64,000 nt of DNA from Candidatus Gastranaerophilales bacterium (GCA_944324285.1 CALUVR010000008.1:16055-80054), one strand, 5' to 3'. Positions 8,298-18,377 are shown, numbered from the stretch's first letter. The notes: generated by a model not told the origin, from the letters alone. Translations and numbers: made by a program.

Positions 8298-8492
8298 TTA
8301 TTCGTACACGATTGTATATCTTTCTTCTTCTCTGAGCTTTATAGCAAAATCAATCTGTTCATCATCCGTCATTGTTTTCATTTTTTCCAAATCTTCAGGG
8401 TAAAACTGAATTCTTTCGGTTTTAAACTGCATATTGCCCATCTCATTATTCAGGTTAGCTTCATCTAAATTTAAATCATTATCATCTGCCAT
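8298..8492 (-). CDS. Small paralogue A of the giant-protein operon
   Basis: A 64-residue acidic protein lying 18 bases after the stop of the giant gene and 19 bases before its own paralogue. AAAGGA precedes the ATG. It has a variable, Asn/Asp-rich N-terminus (DDNDLNLDEANLNNEMGN), then a stretch shared with paralogue B that is predicted to be helical. No catalytic residue pattern is visible. Its size, acidity and position right after a toxin-like gene resemble a secretion chaperone or an immunity protein, but sequence alone does not decide. Confidence 0.7.
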   Translation of the reverse strand: MADDNDLNLDEANLNNEMGNMQFKTERIQFYPEDLEKMKTMTDDEQIDFAIKLREEERYTIVYE

Positions 8493-8510
8493 CTTTATAA
8501 TCCTTTCATA

Positions 8511-11500
8511 TTAGTTGACGACCTTAGCTTTAACTTTCCATTTTTTAAGATTATCATCCCATTTTATACCAGTTATAACAAATTTACTGTCTTTTTGCAA
8601 CAGCATTTCACATTCTCCGCTTAAGGTGCCTGTAAAGTTGTTACCCTCAAGGAAGGCTGCTTTTGAACCTTTTTGAACTGATAATTCCCATACAATCCTT
8701 CCGCCGCCTTTCGTTGGAGTAGCAGGGGCTAAAGATGCAGATGTAAATCTTTCATTAGTAGCAGTATAGCGAACTCCGTCAATGTTTATTGCTTTTTCAA
8801 AGGCTTTTATAGCCGCAGGACCGTTTTTAACTGCTGCTTCGAGTGCCTGATCAAGAGTTTGTCCGTTGGTTAACTTAACTGAACCCAAGCAGCCATAAGG
8901 ATTGCCGTGTCCGAAATACCCTTCAGTTCTGTACATTGTAACAGTTTCAGGCAACTTTTGAGTGTTTATGTAACTTTGTATAGCGTCAATTTGGGCTTTT
9001 GTCGCAGGTGATACAGGTTTATGCGCCGCAAGGTTGCTTAATGCACCGTTTATTTCACTTGAAGAACCTTTATATTCATAAAATGCATCTAATTGTGCTG
9101 CCGTAATAGGCTTTTCTTTTGCGATATTCACAATTGCCGCCCATTTTGCAGGGGTCATATATTTAGCATTATGGTCAAATACACCGCTGGCGCCCTGTTT
9201 AAGAGCCTGATATAACAATACTAATCTTTGCGGATCAAGCTGGTTGACATTTACGAAACTTGCTGACTGGTTTATTACCATTTGAATATTTTTTATATCA
9301 GAAGCGGATAACGGTGTTTCTAACTTTTTGATAATATATGTTGCCTGGCTGCTTCCATACCTTTTGACCAGCTGATTTTTATCATCGTTGCCGAGCGGCA
9401 GTAAAAGTTCACCCTTATAGTTCTTGGCAAACCCATTCTTTTGCAACAGATTTACAACCTGAATTTCTGATAACAATTTTGGTGCCGGAGCATATTTCTG
9501 AATTTCGTTAAGTTTTACGTTAATTCTGCTTTGTAAATCAGCTTTTACCTGCGGATTTTTTACATACTGCAGCGCAAGAGAAATATCTTCCAAATCACCT
9601 TTAGTTTTTGCAGTGTCAATAAATTTAGCCATTGTGTTGTTATTTATACGCTGCATGTATTCAAGCATCGGAAGGTTGCCGCGAGGAATATTTTTCATTT
9701 CCTCAAGCATTGTTTTTAAGAATTTTTTCCTCTTTAAGAGAGGTTCTTTATACTGGGTCAACCCCATATTTTCAAGCAGTTGTGTCATTTCGGAATCTTT
9801 CAGATTTACGACTTTTTGTAGTGAACTCATAATATCTGAGCGATCCATGTGGCTGAAAATTTCTGCTGATTTCGGGTTTATTGAAGGATCAAGCAGTGTT
9901 ATGATTTCTGTCGGGATTGAGGTGTAAGGTTTATTTTTACCCTGTGCACGGTAATCAAAAGTACCGCCGGCATCAAGTCTTATAATTGTACCGTCAGAAG
10001 TTTTCAGCATATTGTCATAGTTTGCGCCGACCACATCCCAGTTTGCAAGCAATACATCCATACCGAAGCCGTCATTTGCCTTTGAGGTTGCATTAGTTAC
10101 ATTTGTCAAATCCGGAACGTACTTACTCAATGTTCCGACGCCTTCCTGAGTTGTAAACGACGTCATTTCAGGGACTTTAACTCCTGCCATTTCATACAAT
10201 TTATTTGCAAGCAGTTCAGTTTTACCCTGTGAACCGCCAAATTTTGCGTAGAACAGGTCCCCGGTTGCTTTATTGATTACGTAGTAACCTTTATTTGAAC
10301 CGCCCTGTGTTCCGTTTAAAACTTCAAAGGCTACCTGTTTGCCGTTTACATTGAATGTTTTTGTTGTTATGGAGGTCGCTTTACTTCTTAACTCATCAAT
10401 TTTCTTCGCAATAACAGGGTTTGAGTTTTTGGCTGTCGGAATTGATTTGACCACGGAAACATCTTTATGTGCTTCAATTACAATTTCGCCGTACTTTTTA
10501 GTTACGATTAAGTGGTGGCTGCCGACGCCTTCTTCATAAGTCCCGATTTTATATTTTACATCATTGTAATTTGTTTTAGGATTAATACAGCCGACTGCAA
10601 AACTTTCACCCTCTTTTAAATCGGCGCAAAGTTGCTTAAATGTCGGGTCATTTAAGTTTAATTCTACGTTATTTCCTAACATTAAAACATCTGCTTTTGA
10701 ATAATCCAGAATATATGGCTTATATGATGAAAGTTGACCGATAGGAAGCTCTCTGCCGATAAATTTAGCTTCTACAACAGGGAGAATGCTGTCCATTTTC
10801 TCATTGATTTTTGCTTCATATTCGGCAGGAGTAAGCTTCTTGCCAGGCTCCAGTATAGAGAGATGGAAATCATCGCTGACGCTTTCCAAATCAGCTTTTG
10901 CCATTACTTTTGCCAGAGGCAGGTCATCTCCGAACATTTGCATTACATCATCAGCACTGATATTACCTTTATTAAAATCTTTAAACCAGTGATGATTTTC
11001 TATCAGGTTTAGAATTCTGTTTTTTGTTTCCTGCGGATAGTCAAATCTTTCAAGAATTTTTGATGCATATTGTTTGCTTAAAATTGCATGACCCGTATCT
11101 GATACTGCTTTGCCTTTAAACTGTTTGCCCATATCGTGAAGCAGAATACTCATTTTCAGTATTTGTTTTGAGTCGTCTGAAAGATTAGCTTCATCTGCGT
11201 ATTTTAATGCTTTCTGCAAATTCTGCAGAGTGTGCGAATCTAAACTATATGAATGTAATCCGTTTTGCGGCTTGCCTATTGTAAATGTAAATTCCGGTAC
11301 ATCTTTTATAAAGTTTTCAAGTTCTGCTTTAAGCGCAGGATCAGCTATCATCATTTCATTGTGTTTGGTATATTTTGTCAAAAGCTCTTGAATTTCCTTT
11401 TCTGCCTGTGAATGTACGGGCGCTGACAAATCAGGAATATCCGAAAGTTCTACCTTGCCAGAGGTGGTTATCAATTTTATATTAAAGTTTTTCATTACAG

Positions 11501-14500
11501 CATCTCTTTGGTCAGCAGGCAGTTTTTCAAGAGCATTGTTTAAATCCTTCATAAATGATTCGTGAGAATATTTAAGTGGAATACCTTTCAATCCGAATTT
11601 CTTCAAATTCAAATTTTGTAAAGCGTTATCAAAGTTTGTGCTTGTGATAAGTTTTGAATATGGCTTGTGCGGCTTTTGTGTTTTTGGAGCTGTCTTAAGC
11701 TGCGAATTTAATTGTGCATCTTTAGCGCTGAACATAACAAATAAATCTTCTGTCTTGCCATATTGTGAATTATACATACTATATTCAATTTTCAGGTTAT
11801 TTAACTTATCAAGAGTAGTACAGTCTTGAATTTGCTGTTTCATATTAGCAGAATAGGTTTCAGGAGAAGGAATTTTTGCTGTTACAGGATATTCTGCAAG
11901 CTCCATAAACTTTTCAGAAATTGTATTACCGTTTTTGTTAAGGAGGTATTCTTTTCCTTCTGCGTAATCTTTAACAACCTTACTGTCGCCTTTTTTCTCA
12001 ATGGTTTCTTTAAGTTTGTTCATCTTATCTCTAACGGTTATCTTAGAAGGCTCAGTATCATTAGGGTTTGCATACTCAAAAGTTGTGGTATCTCCGCTTT
12101 TGTGTGATTTTATTGAAACAGGTCTGTCTTTTGCATCTAAAAGAATTTTAGAACCGTCCATTGTTGTTAAGGTTTTCGAATTATTTTTATTTGTTACAAC
12201 TTGTGCAATAGGCATATCCTGCCCCAATACTTTTATTATCTGCGGCTTTTGAGTGGAAGGAGAAGTATTCTCCCCTGTTTTTGAAGAAGTTTCAGGTTTA
12301 TTTGTTTCAATATTGTTATTATTATCCTGGGTATTTTTCGGCGATTGGGTCTTTGTATTATTATCTACAGCCGGATTAGTTTTCAACTTATTTGATTCAG
12401 TATTGCTATGTAAAGGGGCATCATTAGCAGGCGGGATATCTTCATCAATATCTACAAACACTACAGATTTTTCATCAGTAACAGGCTTATTCTTTGAAGT
12501 GGAGGTAGGTTCATCCGGATGGATTACATATACATCATCAGACTCATCCGCTTTAGAAATATCTTTAACATACGGAATATCTTCATCAACATCATCAGAT
12601 ACTATAATATCGCCCTTCTGAACATGCTCAACAGTTATTGACTCCTCTACTTCAGGAGCGTCGGCACCAATATCTTTTACTATCGGGAGTTCGTCAGTTT
12701 CTACATCTGCGGCAGAGGTACCGCCCGGAATATTTTCATCAACATCATCAGTTACTATAATATCGCCATCCTGAACATGCTCAACAGTTATTGATTCCTC
12801 TACTTCAGGAGCGTCGACACCAATATCTTTTACTGTTGGAAGTTCGTCAGTTTCTACATCTGCGGCAGAGGTACCGTCCGGAATATCTTCCGTATTAACG
12901 TGTTCCGGTGCAGCTACAGGCGCTTCTTCTCCCGGTTTGGTAGCAGAATGATTATTTTCCGGCTGCGGCGCCGGTGCAGCTGCAGAATTATTTTCAGTAG
13001 CTTTCGGAGGCTGTGCTGATACCGCTTCGGCTGCAGGCTTATTAGATTTAAATTTAACATGTGACAATCGCGCCATAACCAGACCGCTTGCCAAATCGAA
13101 AAATCCATCCTGTGTCGTATAGTCACTTCCGGAAATTTTTGTAATCCCGTATGAACTTGCCAGGTTCATAATTTCTTCCGCTAATTCATTTGCTATAGCT
13201 TTATTTGCGATACCAAACGTTTTCATTAACTTTGGAGCAAGAACATTTGAACTTGTACCGGCTCCGGCAAATGCCATATTCATCAAGGTTTTCTTTAACG
13301 TTTCTTCGACGCTTTTTTTATTAGATAAATTAACTGCGGCTGTCGCAACTCCGGCGTTAACAGTCTGTGTTACAATTTTTACCTTATTGCTTGTTTCCTG
13401 GGCTTTCATCAATGCTCCGGCTGCTGTTTGAGCTTTTTTCGCCATATTAGCCAGTTTTATACCTTTTGACCCCCATTTTGCAGCACTTACCGCTAATTTC
13501 GCCGCTGCCATCTGTCCGAGTCCGGGTACAAATTGAAGTGCCATTGTTCCGCCAATTTCCAACGCAGCTGAAGTCACCATTTCTGTCATCTGCTGATTTT
13601 CGTTAAATTGAATTACATCTTTTACTATATCGTTTGTGCCGTAGGCTGCTTTTGTCAACAGGTCAAGATCTTTTCCCATCTGTTCAAGTGTCTTGCCGTT
13701 TGAAAGCTTTTGATATTCTTCAAAATATCTTTTTTTAGAATCTTTTATAAATTCATTAAGTACATACTTTTTATCAGCGTCGGATTCAGTGTCAAGCCCT
13801 TTTTGTTCTGCAAATGCACTGATTAAATCATCTATTTCTTCATCTTTAAAATTAAATGAAGATTTGATTTCGCTGCGAATTCCAGCATAATCCATATTTT
13901 GAATTTTTTCTTCCAGTGTATCAAACGCCTTGTATGAACTGTCAAACGTCGCTGCCATTTCATAATTTTCTTTTGCGGTTTCTCTCGCAGCAACTATCTT
14001 AGGGTTAAATTCAATACCGAAAATTTGTTTGTAAAGTGCTTTAAACTCTGCTTCGTTTCCACTTTCTGCAGCTGCTGCAAGTTTTTTTACATCATTAGCA
14101 TTCTGAGCAAGTTTTTCATCCATATCATCTATGGTTGTGCAGCCGAACAAGCCGCAAACCCAATCACCTGTTTTTGCAACCCAGCCTTCTGCTTCTCTTG
14201 CGTCAGTGTAAGTCTGCTGTGCTTCTGCATCAAAATCTACAAGCCCGCCCTCTTGTTTTACTTCTCCGTTTTCATCCTTAACCTCGGAGCCGTTAATAAA
14301 TGTATCTATTGCTTCCTGCGTCGAAACCTCAGGTGCGTCATCCGCAAGTTTTGCCCCAACTGCAGCTCCGCGTAAGAAATCTATGGCTTTTTCCATATTC
14401 GTCGGATTTATTGCTCTCACTGCGGCAAATTCGTCTTGCATACTATCCATAAAATCGGTTCTTGCCTTTTCTAAGTCAGCTTCGCTCACTCCGGCGGCTC

Positions 14501-16319
14501 TCGCAGCTTCTATTGTCTTATCCAAAATATGAGTCAATGCTTTCTTACGATTCTTTGCGGAAGCTCCAAATTCGCTGCATATCGTATCAATTAGCGAAGA
14601 ATCCCCCGGATGTTCCTGGATAACTTTGTCGTAATTGTCAAGAACCTGTATTACATTGTTTTCGTCCACTTGATTTAACACATCCCAGAATGCATCTCTG
14701 TTTATTGCTGCAGCATTGTCATCGCAAACATCATAAAGTTGTTCGGCAATTTTTCCTGCATCTTCATTTGCTTTGATTTTACGGTTCATTTCAGCAACTT
14801 CGCCTTCTCGCCTTACGACCCTGTCATAGATGTTCTGAGCTACACCTGCGGTTACACGTTTTCCTTGAAGTTCTCCGTCTTTTATATCTGAATTCTGCTT
14901 CTTTAATTCTTCTATTCTTAATTCAAGCTGCCTTTCTGACGGATTTTCTACACCTTCTTGTTTATAGAGTTGTTTTGCAAGTTCTTCAAATGTTTTTTGA
15001 CCACTTGTAAATGTAATTGCTTTTCTTGATTTTACTTCATCCTGTAAGCGCTGCTCTTCTTCCTGCTGTGCTCTTCTACGGGCTTCTACCTGTTCTGCGT
15101 ATTCTGCGGTTTCTTCTTCGGCAGAGTTTCGGTTTTTCAATGCAGGATCATCAGCTTCCAGTTCTTTAGGTACTCGGACTTTTTCTCCTACCAGAAAATA
15201 TTTATTATTACCGCTGCCCTTTATTTTATCTTTGTTTATTTCTTTGATATCTTCCGGATCAACCCCGAAATGTTTTGCAAGCATTTCAATACTTTCACCG
15301 TTTTGAACTGTTACATAGGTGTTCCCGTTTCCGTCATATTCTACAGTATAAGTTTCACCGTTAACCGTTTTTACCTGCTTTACTTTGCCGCCATCTTTAT
15401 TCAAGGTGGTTTCTGTAGCATTTCCGTTCTCGTCAACTGTCGTTTCTACTGTTGTTTCACCATTCTGTTCTCTTGATTTTGATGATAAAACCTCTCCGTT
15501 ACGCGTCGTTGTTTCTGTTGTAACGTTGCCTTGAGTAACTGTTTCTGTAACAGTACCGTCCTCATTGTAATTAAAATTAGTTACTTTTGTCTGTTCAGGT
15601 GTCGCGCCGATTTCAGTTTTTCCGGTCAAACGAGCACCGTTTTCAGTGTATTCGTAATTTTCTGTTACGGCTCCTTTTTTGACTGTTTTTGATTCAGGGT
15701 TCCCCTCCTCATCATAAAGGACTGTTTCCCCTCCGCTGCCATCTTTGTAACCGGTTACTGTTTTCGCCGGTTTGCCGTTTTCATAGAAAGTTTTTACAGT
15801 ATTTCCGCTCCGGTCAAAATATTCCTCTGTTACAAGATTTCCGTCTTTATTGTAGGTAGACGTCTTATTATCTTTTATTATTACCCGTTTGCCGTCTGCC
15901 GGACTGTATTTTTCTATGGTTCCGTCTTTGTATTCCGTTTGTATGACTTTCTGTCCGTTCTCATTTTGGACTCCTGAATTTTTTATATTACTGCTATTTG
16001 TATTTAAACCGTTTAAAAACTTGAATAAATCTTCATTTGTTACAGATAAATCTTTTTTATTCCCGAAAAGAGTTTTTAAATATTTTTCAGCTTCTTTTTT
16101 TGAAAGGTTAGTATTTTTAGCAAATTTCTTCAGCGTTTCCTGAAGATTATTTATTTCTTTTGAATCTAAAACACGGTTCCCGTCATCCAGTGCATCAAAT
16201 ATTGCAAGCAGGTTTTTATCCTTAATCTGTTCACGTTTCAAACCGCCTTTTAAATTAGTCAAATCTATTTTCCCAAATTTGCCCTTATTTAAAGAAAAAT
16301 TGTTGTAATCAGCTGACAT
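8511..16319 (-). CDS. Giant multidomain protein: LysM, HD phosphohydrolase, PI3/4-kinase-like and C-terminal ADP-ribosyltransferase
   Basis: The product has 2602 residues. In order I see: an EF-hand-like loop (DALDDGNRVLDSKE, about 42-55); Gly/Thr-rich YD/MORN-like repeats (about 120-330); a LysM domain (335-383); a long helical region; a hydrophobic Ala/Gly-rich segment (about 915-1100); two 51-residue acidic repeats (about 1140-1243); an HD domain with LLHDMGK at 1726-1732; a PI3/4-kinase-like domain with Lys2026, NWDVVG around Asp2095 and RLDAGG with Asp2116; and a C-terminal ADP-ribosyltransferase domain (about 2450-2600) with Arg2464, TSAS 2526-2529 and the E-x-E pair Glu2569/Glu2571. 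No signal peptide is present. AAAGG precedes the ATG. Architecture suggests a secreted effector or polymorphic-type toxin; the target is unknown. Confidence 0.85.
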   Translation of the reverse strand: MSADYNNFSLNKGKFGKIDLTNLKGGLKREQIKDKNLLAIFDALDDGNRVLDSKEINNLQETLKKFAKNTNLSKKEAEKYLKTLFGNKKDLSVTNEDLFKFLNGLNTNSSNIKNSGVQNENGQKVIQTEYKDGTIEKYSPADGKRVIIKDNKTSTYNKDGNLVTEEYFDRSGNTVKTFYENGKPAKTVTGYKDGSGGETVLYDEEGNPESKTVKKGAVTENYEYTENGARLTGKTEIGATPEQTKVTNFNYNEDGTVTETVTQGNVTTETTTRNGEVLSSKSREQNGETTVETTVDENGNATETTLNKDGGKVKQVKTVNGETYTVEYDGNGNTYVTVQNGESIEMLAKHFGVDPEDIKEINKDKIKGSGNNKYFLVGEKVRVPKELEADDPALKNRNSAEEETAEYAEQVEARRRAQQEEEQRLQDEVKSRKAITFTSGQKTFEELAKQLYKQEGVENPSERQLELRIEELKKQNSDIKDGELQGKRVTAGVAQNIYDRVVRREGEVAEMNRKIKANEDAGKIAEQLYDVCDDNAAAINRDAFWDVLNQVDENNVIQVLDNYDKVIQEHPGDSSLIDTICSEFGASAKNRKKALTHILDKTIEAARAAGVSEADLEKARTDFMDSMQDEFAAVRAINPTNMEKAIDFLRGAAVGAKLADDAPEVSTQEAIDTFINGSEVKDENGEVKQEGGLVDFDAEAQQTYTDAREAEGWVAKTGDWVCGLFGCTTIDDMDEKLAQNANDVKKLAAAAESGNEAEFKALYKQIFGIEFNPKIVAARETAKENYEMAATFDSSYKAFDTLEEKIQNMDYAGIRSEIKSSFNFKDEEIDDLISAFAEQKGLDTESDADKKYVLNEFIKDSKKRYFEEYQKLSNGKTLEQMGKDLDLLTKAAYGTNDIVKDVIQFNENQQMTEMVTSAALEIGGTMALQFVPGLGQMAAAKLAVSAAKWGSKGIKLANMAKKAQTAAGALMKAQETSNKVKIVTQTVNAGVATAAVNLSNKKSVEETLKKTLMNMAFAGAGTSSNVLAPKLMKTFGIANKAIANELAEEIMNLASSYGITKISGSDYTTQDGFFDLASGLVMARLSHVKFKSNKPAAEAVSAQPPKATENNSAAAPAPQPENNHSATKPGEEAPVAAPEHVNTEDIPDGTSAADVETDELPTVKDIGVDAPEVEESITVEHVQDGDIIVTDDVDENIPGGTSAADVETDELPIVKDIGADAPEVEESITVEHVQKGDIIVSDDVDEDIPYVKDISKADESDDVYVIHPDEPTSTSKNKPVTDEKSVVFVDIDEDIPPANDAPLHSNTESNKLKTNPAVDNNTKTQSPKNTQDNNNNIETNKPETSSKTGENTSPSTQKPQIIKVLGQDMPIAQVVTNKNNSKTLTTMDGSKILLDAKDRPVSIKSHKSGDTTTFEYANPNDTEPSKITVRDKMNKLKETIEKKGDSKVVKDYAEGKEYLLNKNGNTISEKFMELAEYPVTAKIPSPETYSANMKQQIQDCTTLDKLNNLKIEYSMYNSQYGKTEDLFVMFSAKDAQLNSQLKTAPKTQKPHKPYSKLITSTNFDNALQNLNLKKFGLKGIPLKYSHESFMKDLNNALEKLPADQRDAVMKNFNIKLITTSGKVELSDIPDLSAPVHSQAEKEIQELLTKYTKHNEMMIADPALKAELENFIKDVPEFTFTIGKPQNGLHSYSLDSHTLQNLQKALKYADEANLSDDSKQILKMSILLHDMGKQFKGKAVSDTGHAILSKQYASKILERFDYPQETKNRILNLIENHHWFKDFNKGNISADDVMQMFGDDLPLAKVMAKADLESVSDDFHLSILEPGKKLTPAEYEAKINEKMDSILPVVEAKFIGRELPIGQLSSYKPYILDYSKADVLMLGNNVELNLNDPTFKQLCADLKEGESFAVGCINPKTNYNDVKYKIGTYEEGVGSHHLIVTKKYGEIVIEAHKDVSVVKSIPTAKNSNPVIAKKIDELRSKATSITTKTFNVNGKQVAFEVLNGTQGGSNKGYYVINKATGDLFYAKFGGSQGKTELLANKLYEMAGVKVPEMTSFTTQEGVGTLSKYVPDLTNVTNATSKANDGFGMDVLLANWDVVGANYDNMLKTSDGTIIRLDAGGTFDYRAQGKNKPYTSIPTEIITLLDPSINPKSAEIFSHMDRSDIMSSLQKVVNLKDSEMTQLLENMGLTQYKEPLLKRKKFLKTMLEEMKNIPRGNLPMLEYMQRINNNTMAKFIDTAKTKGDLEDISLALQYVKNPQVKADLQSRINVKLNEIQKYAPAPKLLSEIQVVNLLQKNGFAKNYKGELLLPLGNDDKNQLVKRYGSSQATYIIKKLETPLSASDIKNIQMVINQSASFVNVNQLDPQRLVLLYQALKQGASGVFDHNAKYMTPAKWAAIVNIAKEKPITAAQLDAFYEYKGSSSEINGALSNLAAHKPVSPATKAQIDAIQSYINTQKLPETVTMYRTEGYFGHGNPYGCLGSVKLTNGQTLDQALEAAVKNGPAAIKAFEKAINIDGVRYTATNERFTSASLAPATPTKGGGRIVWELSVQKGSKAAFLEGNNFTGTLSGECEMLLQKDSKFVITGIKWDDNLKKWKVKAKVVN

Positions 16320-16418
16320 TTTTACCTTTCGCTTGCGTCTTAGTAATACACTTCATTATTGTGTATCGGATTTTTTTAATCGAACTTTAAGAAATGCCTG
16401 CGTATACGTTACATAATT

Positions 16419-17321
16419 TTACATTTTCGTTACAATAAATCTTTCCTGTAATTTTTCTAAAAATAATTTTGCGGCAGGTGAAAATACCTGAAACTTTTTC
16501 CAGACGATATCCAGACCTGATTCCAGTTTCGGATTTAGGGGGCGGAAGCAAAGTTCACTTTTTTGAGATGTATCCGTCAGTTTATCCAGTGTAATTGCAC
16601 ATCCGACACCAGCTCTGACTAAAATTGCCGCATTATAGACAAGATTATACGTTGCTGTAATATTAAGGTCATCATATTTATCCCCGAACCAGTCAAGAAA
16701 CCCGCTGTCTTTTGAATATTTGGGCGACATCTGCCGAGAAACTATCAGTGGAATATCTATTAAATCTTCAAGTATTATATTTTCTTTTTCTGCAAGAGGA
16801 TGGTCTTTCCTTAAAATAACTCCCCACACATCTTTTTCAGGAAGTGTTATATAATCGTATTTAGATAAATCTATCGGCTGGATTAGCAGTCCGAAATCCA
16901 GAAGTCCTTTATCAAGCTTTTCCATTACATCTTCTGCATTACCGGAATATATATGGAATTTTACATCAGGAAAATCCGATTGAATATCTTTAATAATTTC
17001 CGCAATATATTTCATAGACTCGGTTTCTCCGCCGCCTATATAAATATCTCCGCTAATGGTATCAGAGATTGATTGAAATTCTGCTTCGGTTTTTTCTACC
17101 ATATCGACAATTTCCTGCGCTCTTTTCCTTAAAAACATACCTTCAGGCGTCAGGGTGACTTTATACTTACCGCGTATTAGAAGCTGCTGTTTTAGTTCTC
17201 GTTCAAGGTCTTGTAACTGACGAGTAAGGGTCGGCTGCGTCAGATGCAGAGAATTCGCGGCTCCGGTTATACTACCTTCTCTGGCTACTGCTAAAAAATA
17301 TTTTAATACTCTTATCTCCAT
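16419..17321 (-). CDS. LysR family transcriptional regulator
   Basis: The 300-residue protein has the N-terminal LysR winged helix (ITGAANSLHLTQPTLTRQLQDLE, about 18-40) followed by a linker helix and a periplasmic-binding-like effector domain, at the usual family length. It is divergent from two alpha/beta hydrolase genes with a 166-base AT-rich gap, the classic arrangement in which a LysR protein controls its neighbours and itself. The inducer cannot be read from sequence. Confidence 0.93.
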   Translation of the reverse strand: MEIRVLKYFLAVAREGSITGAANSLHLTQPTLTRQLQDLERELKQQLLIRGKYKVTLTPEGMFLRKRAQEIVDMVEKTEAEFQSISDTISGDIYIGGGETESMKYIAEIIKDIQSDFPDVKFHIYSGNAEDVMEKLDKGLLDFGLLIQPIDLSKYDYITLPEKDVWGVILRKDHPLAEKENIILEDLIDIPLIVSRQMSPKYSKDSGFLDWFGDKYDDLNITATYNLVYNAAILVRAGVGCAITLDKLTDTSQKSELCFRPLNPKLESGLDIVWKKFQVFSPAAKLFLEKLQERFIVTKM

Positions 17322-17487
17322 AAATTCATCTTATATAGTCAAATTATGCCTGTCAAGTATTTCTTACTATTTAACATAAGTATTTGCTATTTTTAAAAAA
17401 TCGTAAATAATATATATAAGAACCTGTAAACAGATAAAATTCTTCAAAATTTAAAAGGCATCTAATTATGCATAAGGAGATATTTAT

Positions 17488-18363
17488 ATGGAAATAATAA
17501 GAGTAAATACGCCGAGAGGTTTGGAATTAAAAGGGGCAATTTGGGGCGATGCCTCAATGGATACCGTTGTCATTATGATGAGCGGAATTTGCTCAAACGT
17601 TTTTCAAAATGACCTCCTGACGGCAGCCGGAGATTTACTAAGCCGGAATAATATAGCATTTATTGCAGGACACGCTATGGATGCTTTTTCCTGCATCGCA
17701 TATTCGGATTTTTCAATACATAAACAAAGATACACAGGGGTTGTGTTTGATGATTTTTCACTTGTGTATGAAGATGTTGAAAGTTACGTAAAATATGCAA
17801 AAGAATCAGGCTTTAAGCATATCGTTCTTGCAGGACATTCACTCGGGTCGAATAAGATTATTCATTACCTAGGGAACACTTCCGATAACTTTGTGGATTA
17901 TTTTATAGTTTCTGCACCGGTTGATCTTTCGTACTGGTTTAAGGTTATGCCAAACGTTATGGAATGTATTGAACTTGCACAAAAATATGTTTCAGAAGGC
18001 AGAGGGCATGATATTCTCCCTTATCTTTTCGGAGGATTTTCACCGATGTCGGCGGAAACTGTCTTAGGATTTTATAACGCCTATAATCTTAAAAACTGTC
18101 CTGTAATTAGCGGTGAGGGTGAAACTGCTTCTCTTTCTAATATAAAAATCAACGGTTCTTTTGTTATAGGAGCAAAAGACAGTTTGACGGATAATAATCC
18201 TAAAGGCTTTATGGAAAAGATAAATTCATACTGCAAACATCCTGAACAAAATCAGGTTATAGTTATTCCTGATGCTTCACATATTTTCTATGGAAAACAT
18301 GAGGAATACGCAAACTCTATTCTTGACTGTGTTCAATATCACCGTAGTTATGTTACGGTTTAA
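17488..18363 (+). CDS. Alpha/beta hydrolase (serine nucleophile)
   Basis: The 291-residue protein has an alpha/beta hydrolase fold. The nucleophile elbow is GHSLGS (about 128-133) in HIVLAGHSLGSNKIIHYLG, an acid lies after VIGAKD-SLTD (about 230), and a catalytic His is in DASHIFYGKH near residue 269. There is no signal peptide, so it should be cytosolic. AAGGAGA lies before the ATG. It sits 14 bases before a second hydrolase gene, forming an operon opposite the LysR gene. Substrate unknown; esters or acyl conjugates are plausible. Confidence 0.85.
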   Translation: MEIIRVNTPRGLELKGAIWGDASMDTVVIMMSGICSNVFQNDLLTAAGDLLSRNNIAFIAGHAMDAFSCIAYSDFSIHKQRYTGVVFDDFSLVYEDVESYVKYAKESGFKHIVLAGHSLGSNKIIHYLGNTSDNFVDYFIVSAPVDLSYWFKVMPNVMECIELAQKYVSEGRGHDILPYLFGGFSPMSAETVLGFYNAYNLKNCPVISGEGETASLSNIKINGSFVIGAKDSLTDNNPKGFMEKINSYCKHPEQNQVIVIPDASHIFYGKHEEYANSILDCVQYHRSYVTV

Positions 18364-18377
18364 TTGAAAGGAGGATT

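Noticed and set aside
9613..16143. Many plus-strand open frames inside the giant gene
   Set aside because: They are antisense shadows of an 7.8-kb coding frame with clear domain content; none has a ribosome binding site or recognisable family.
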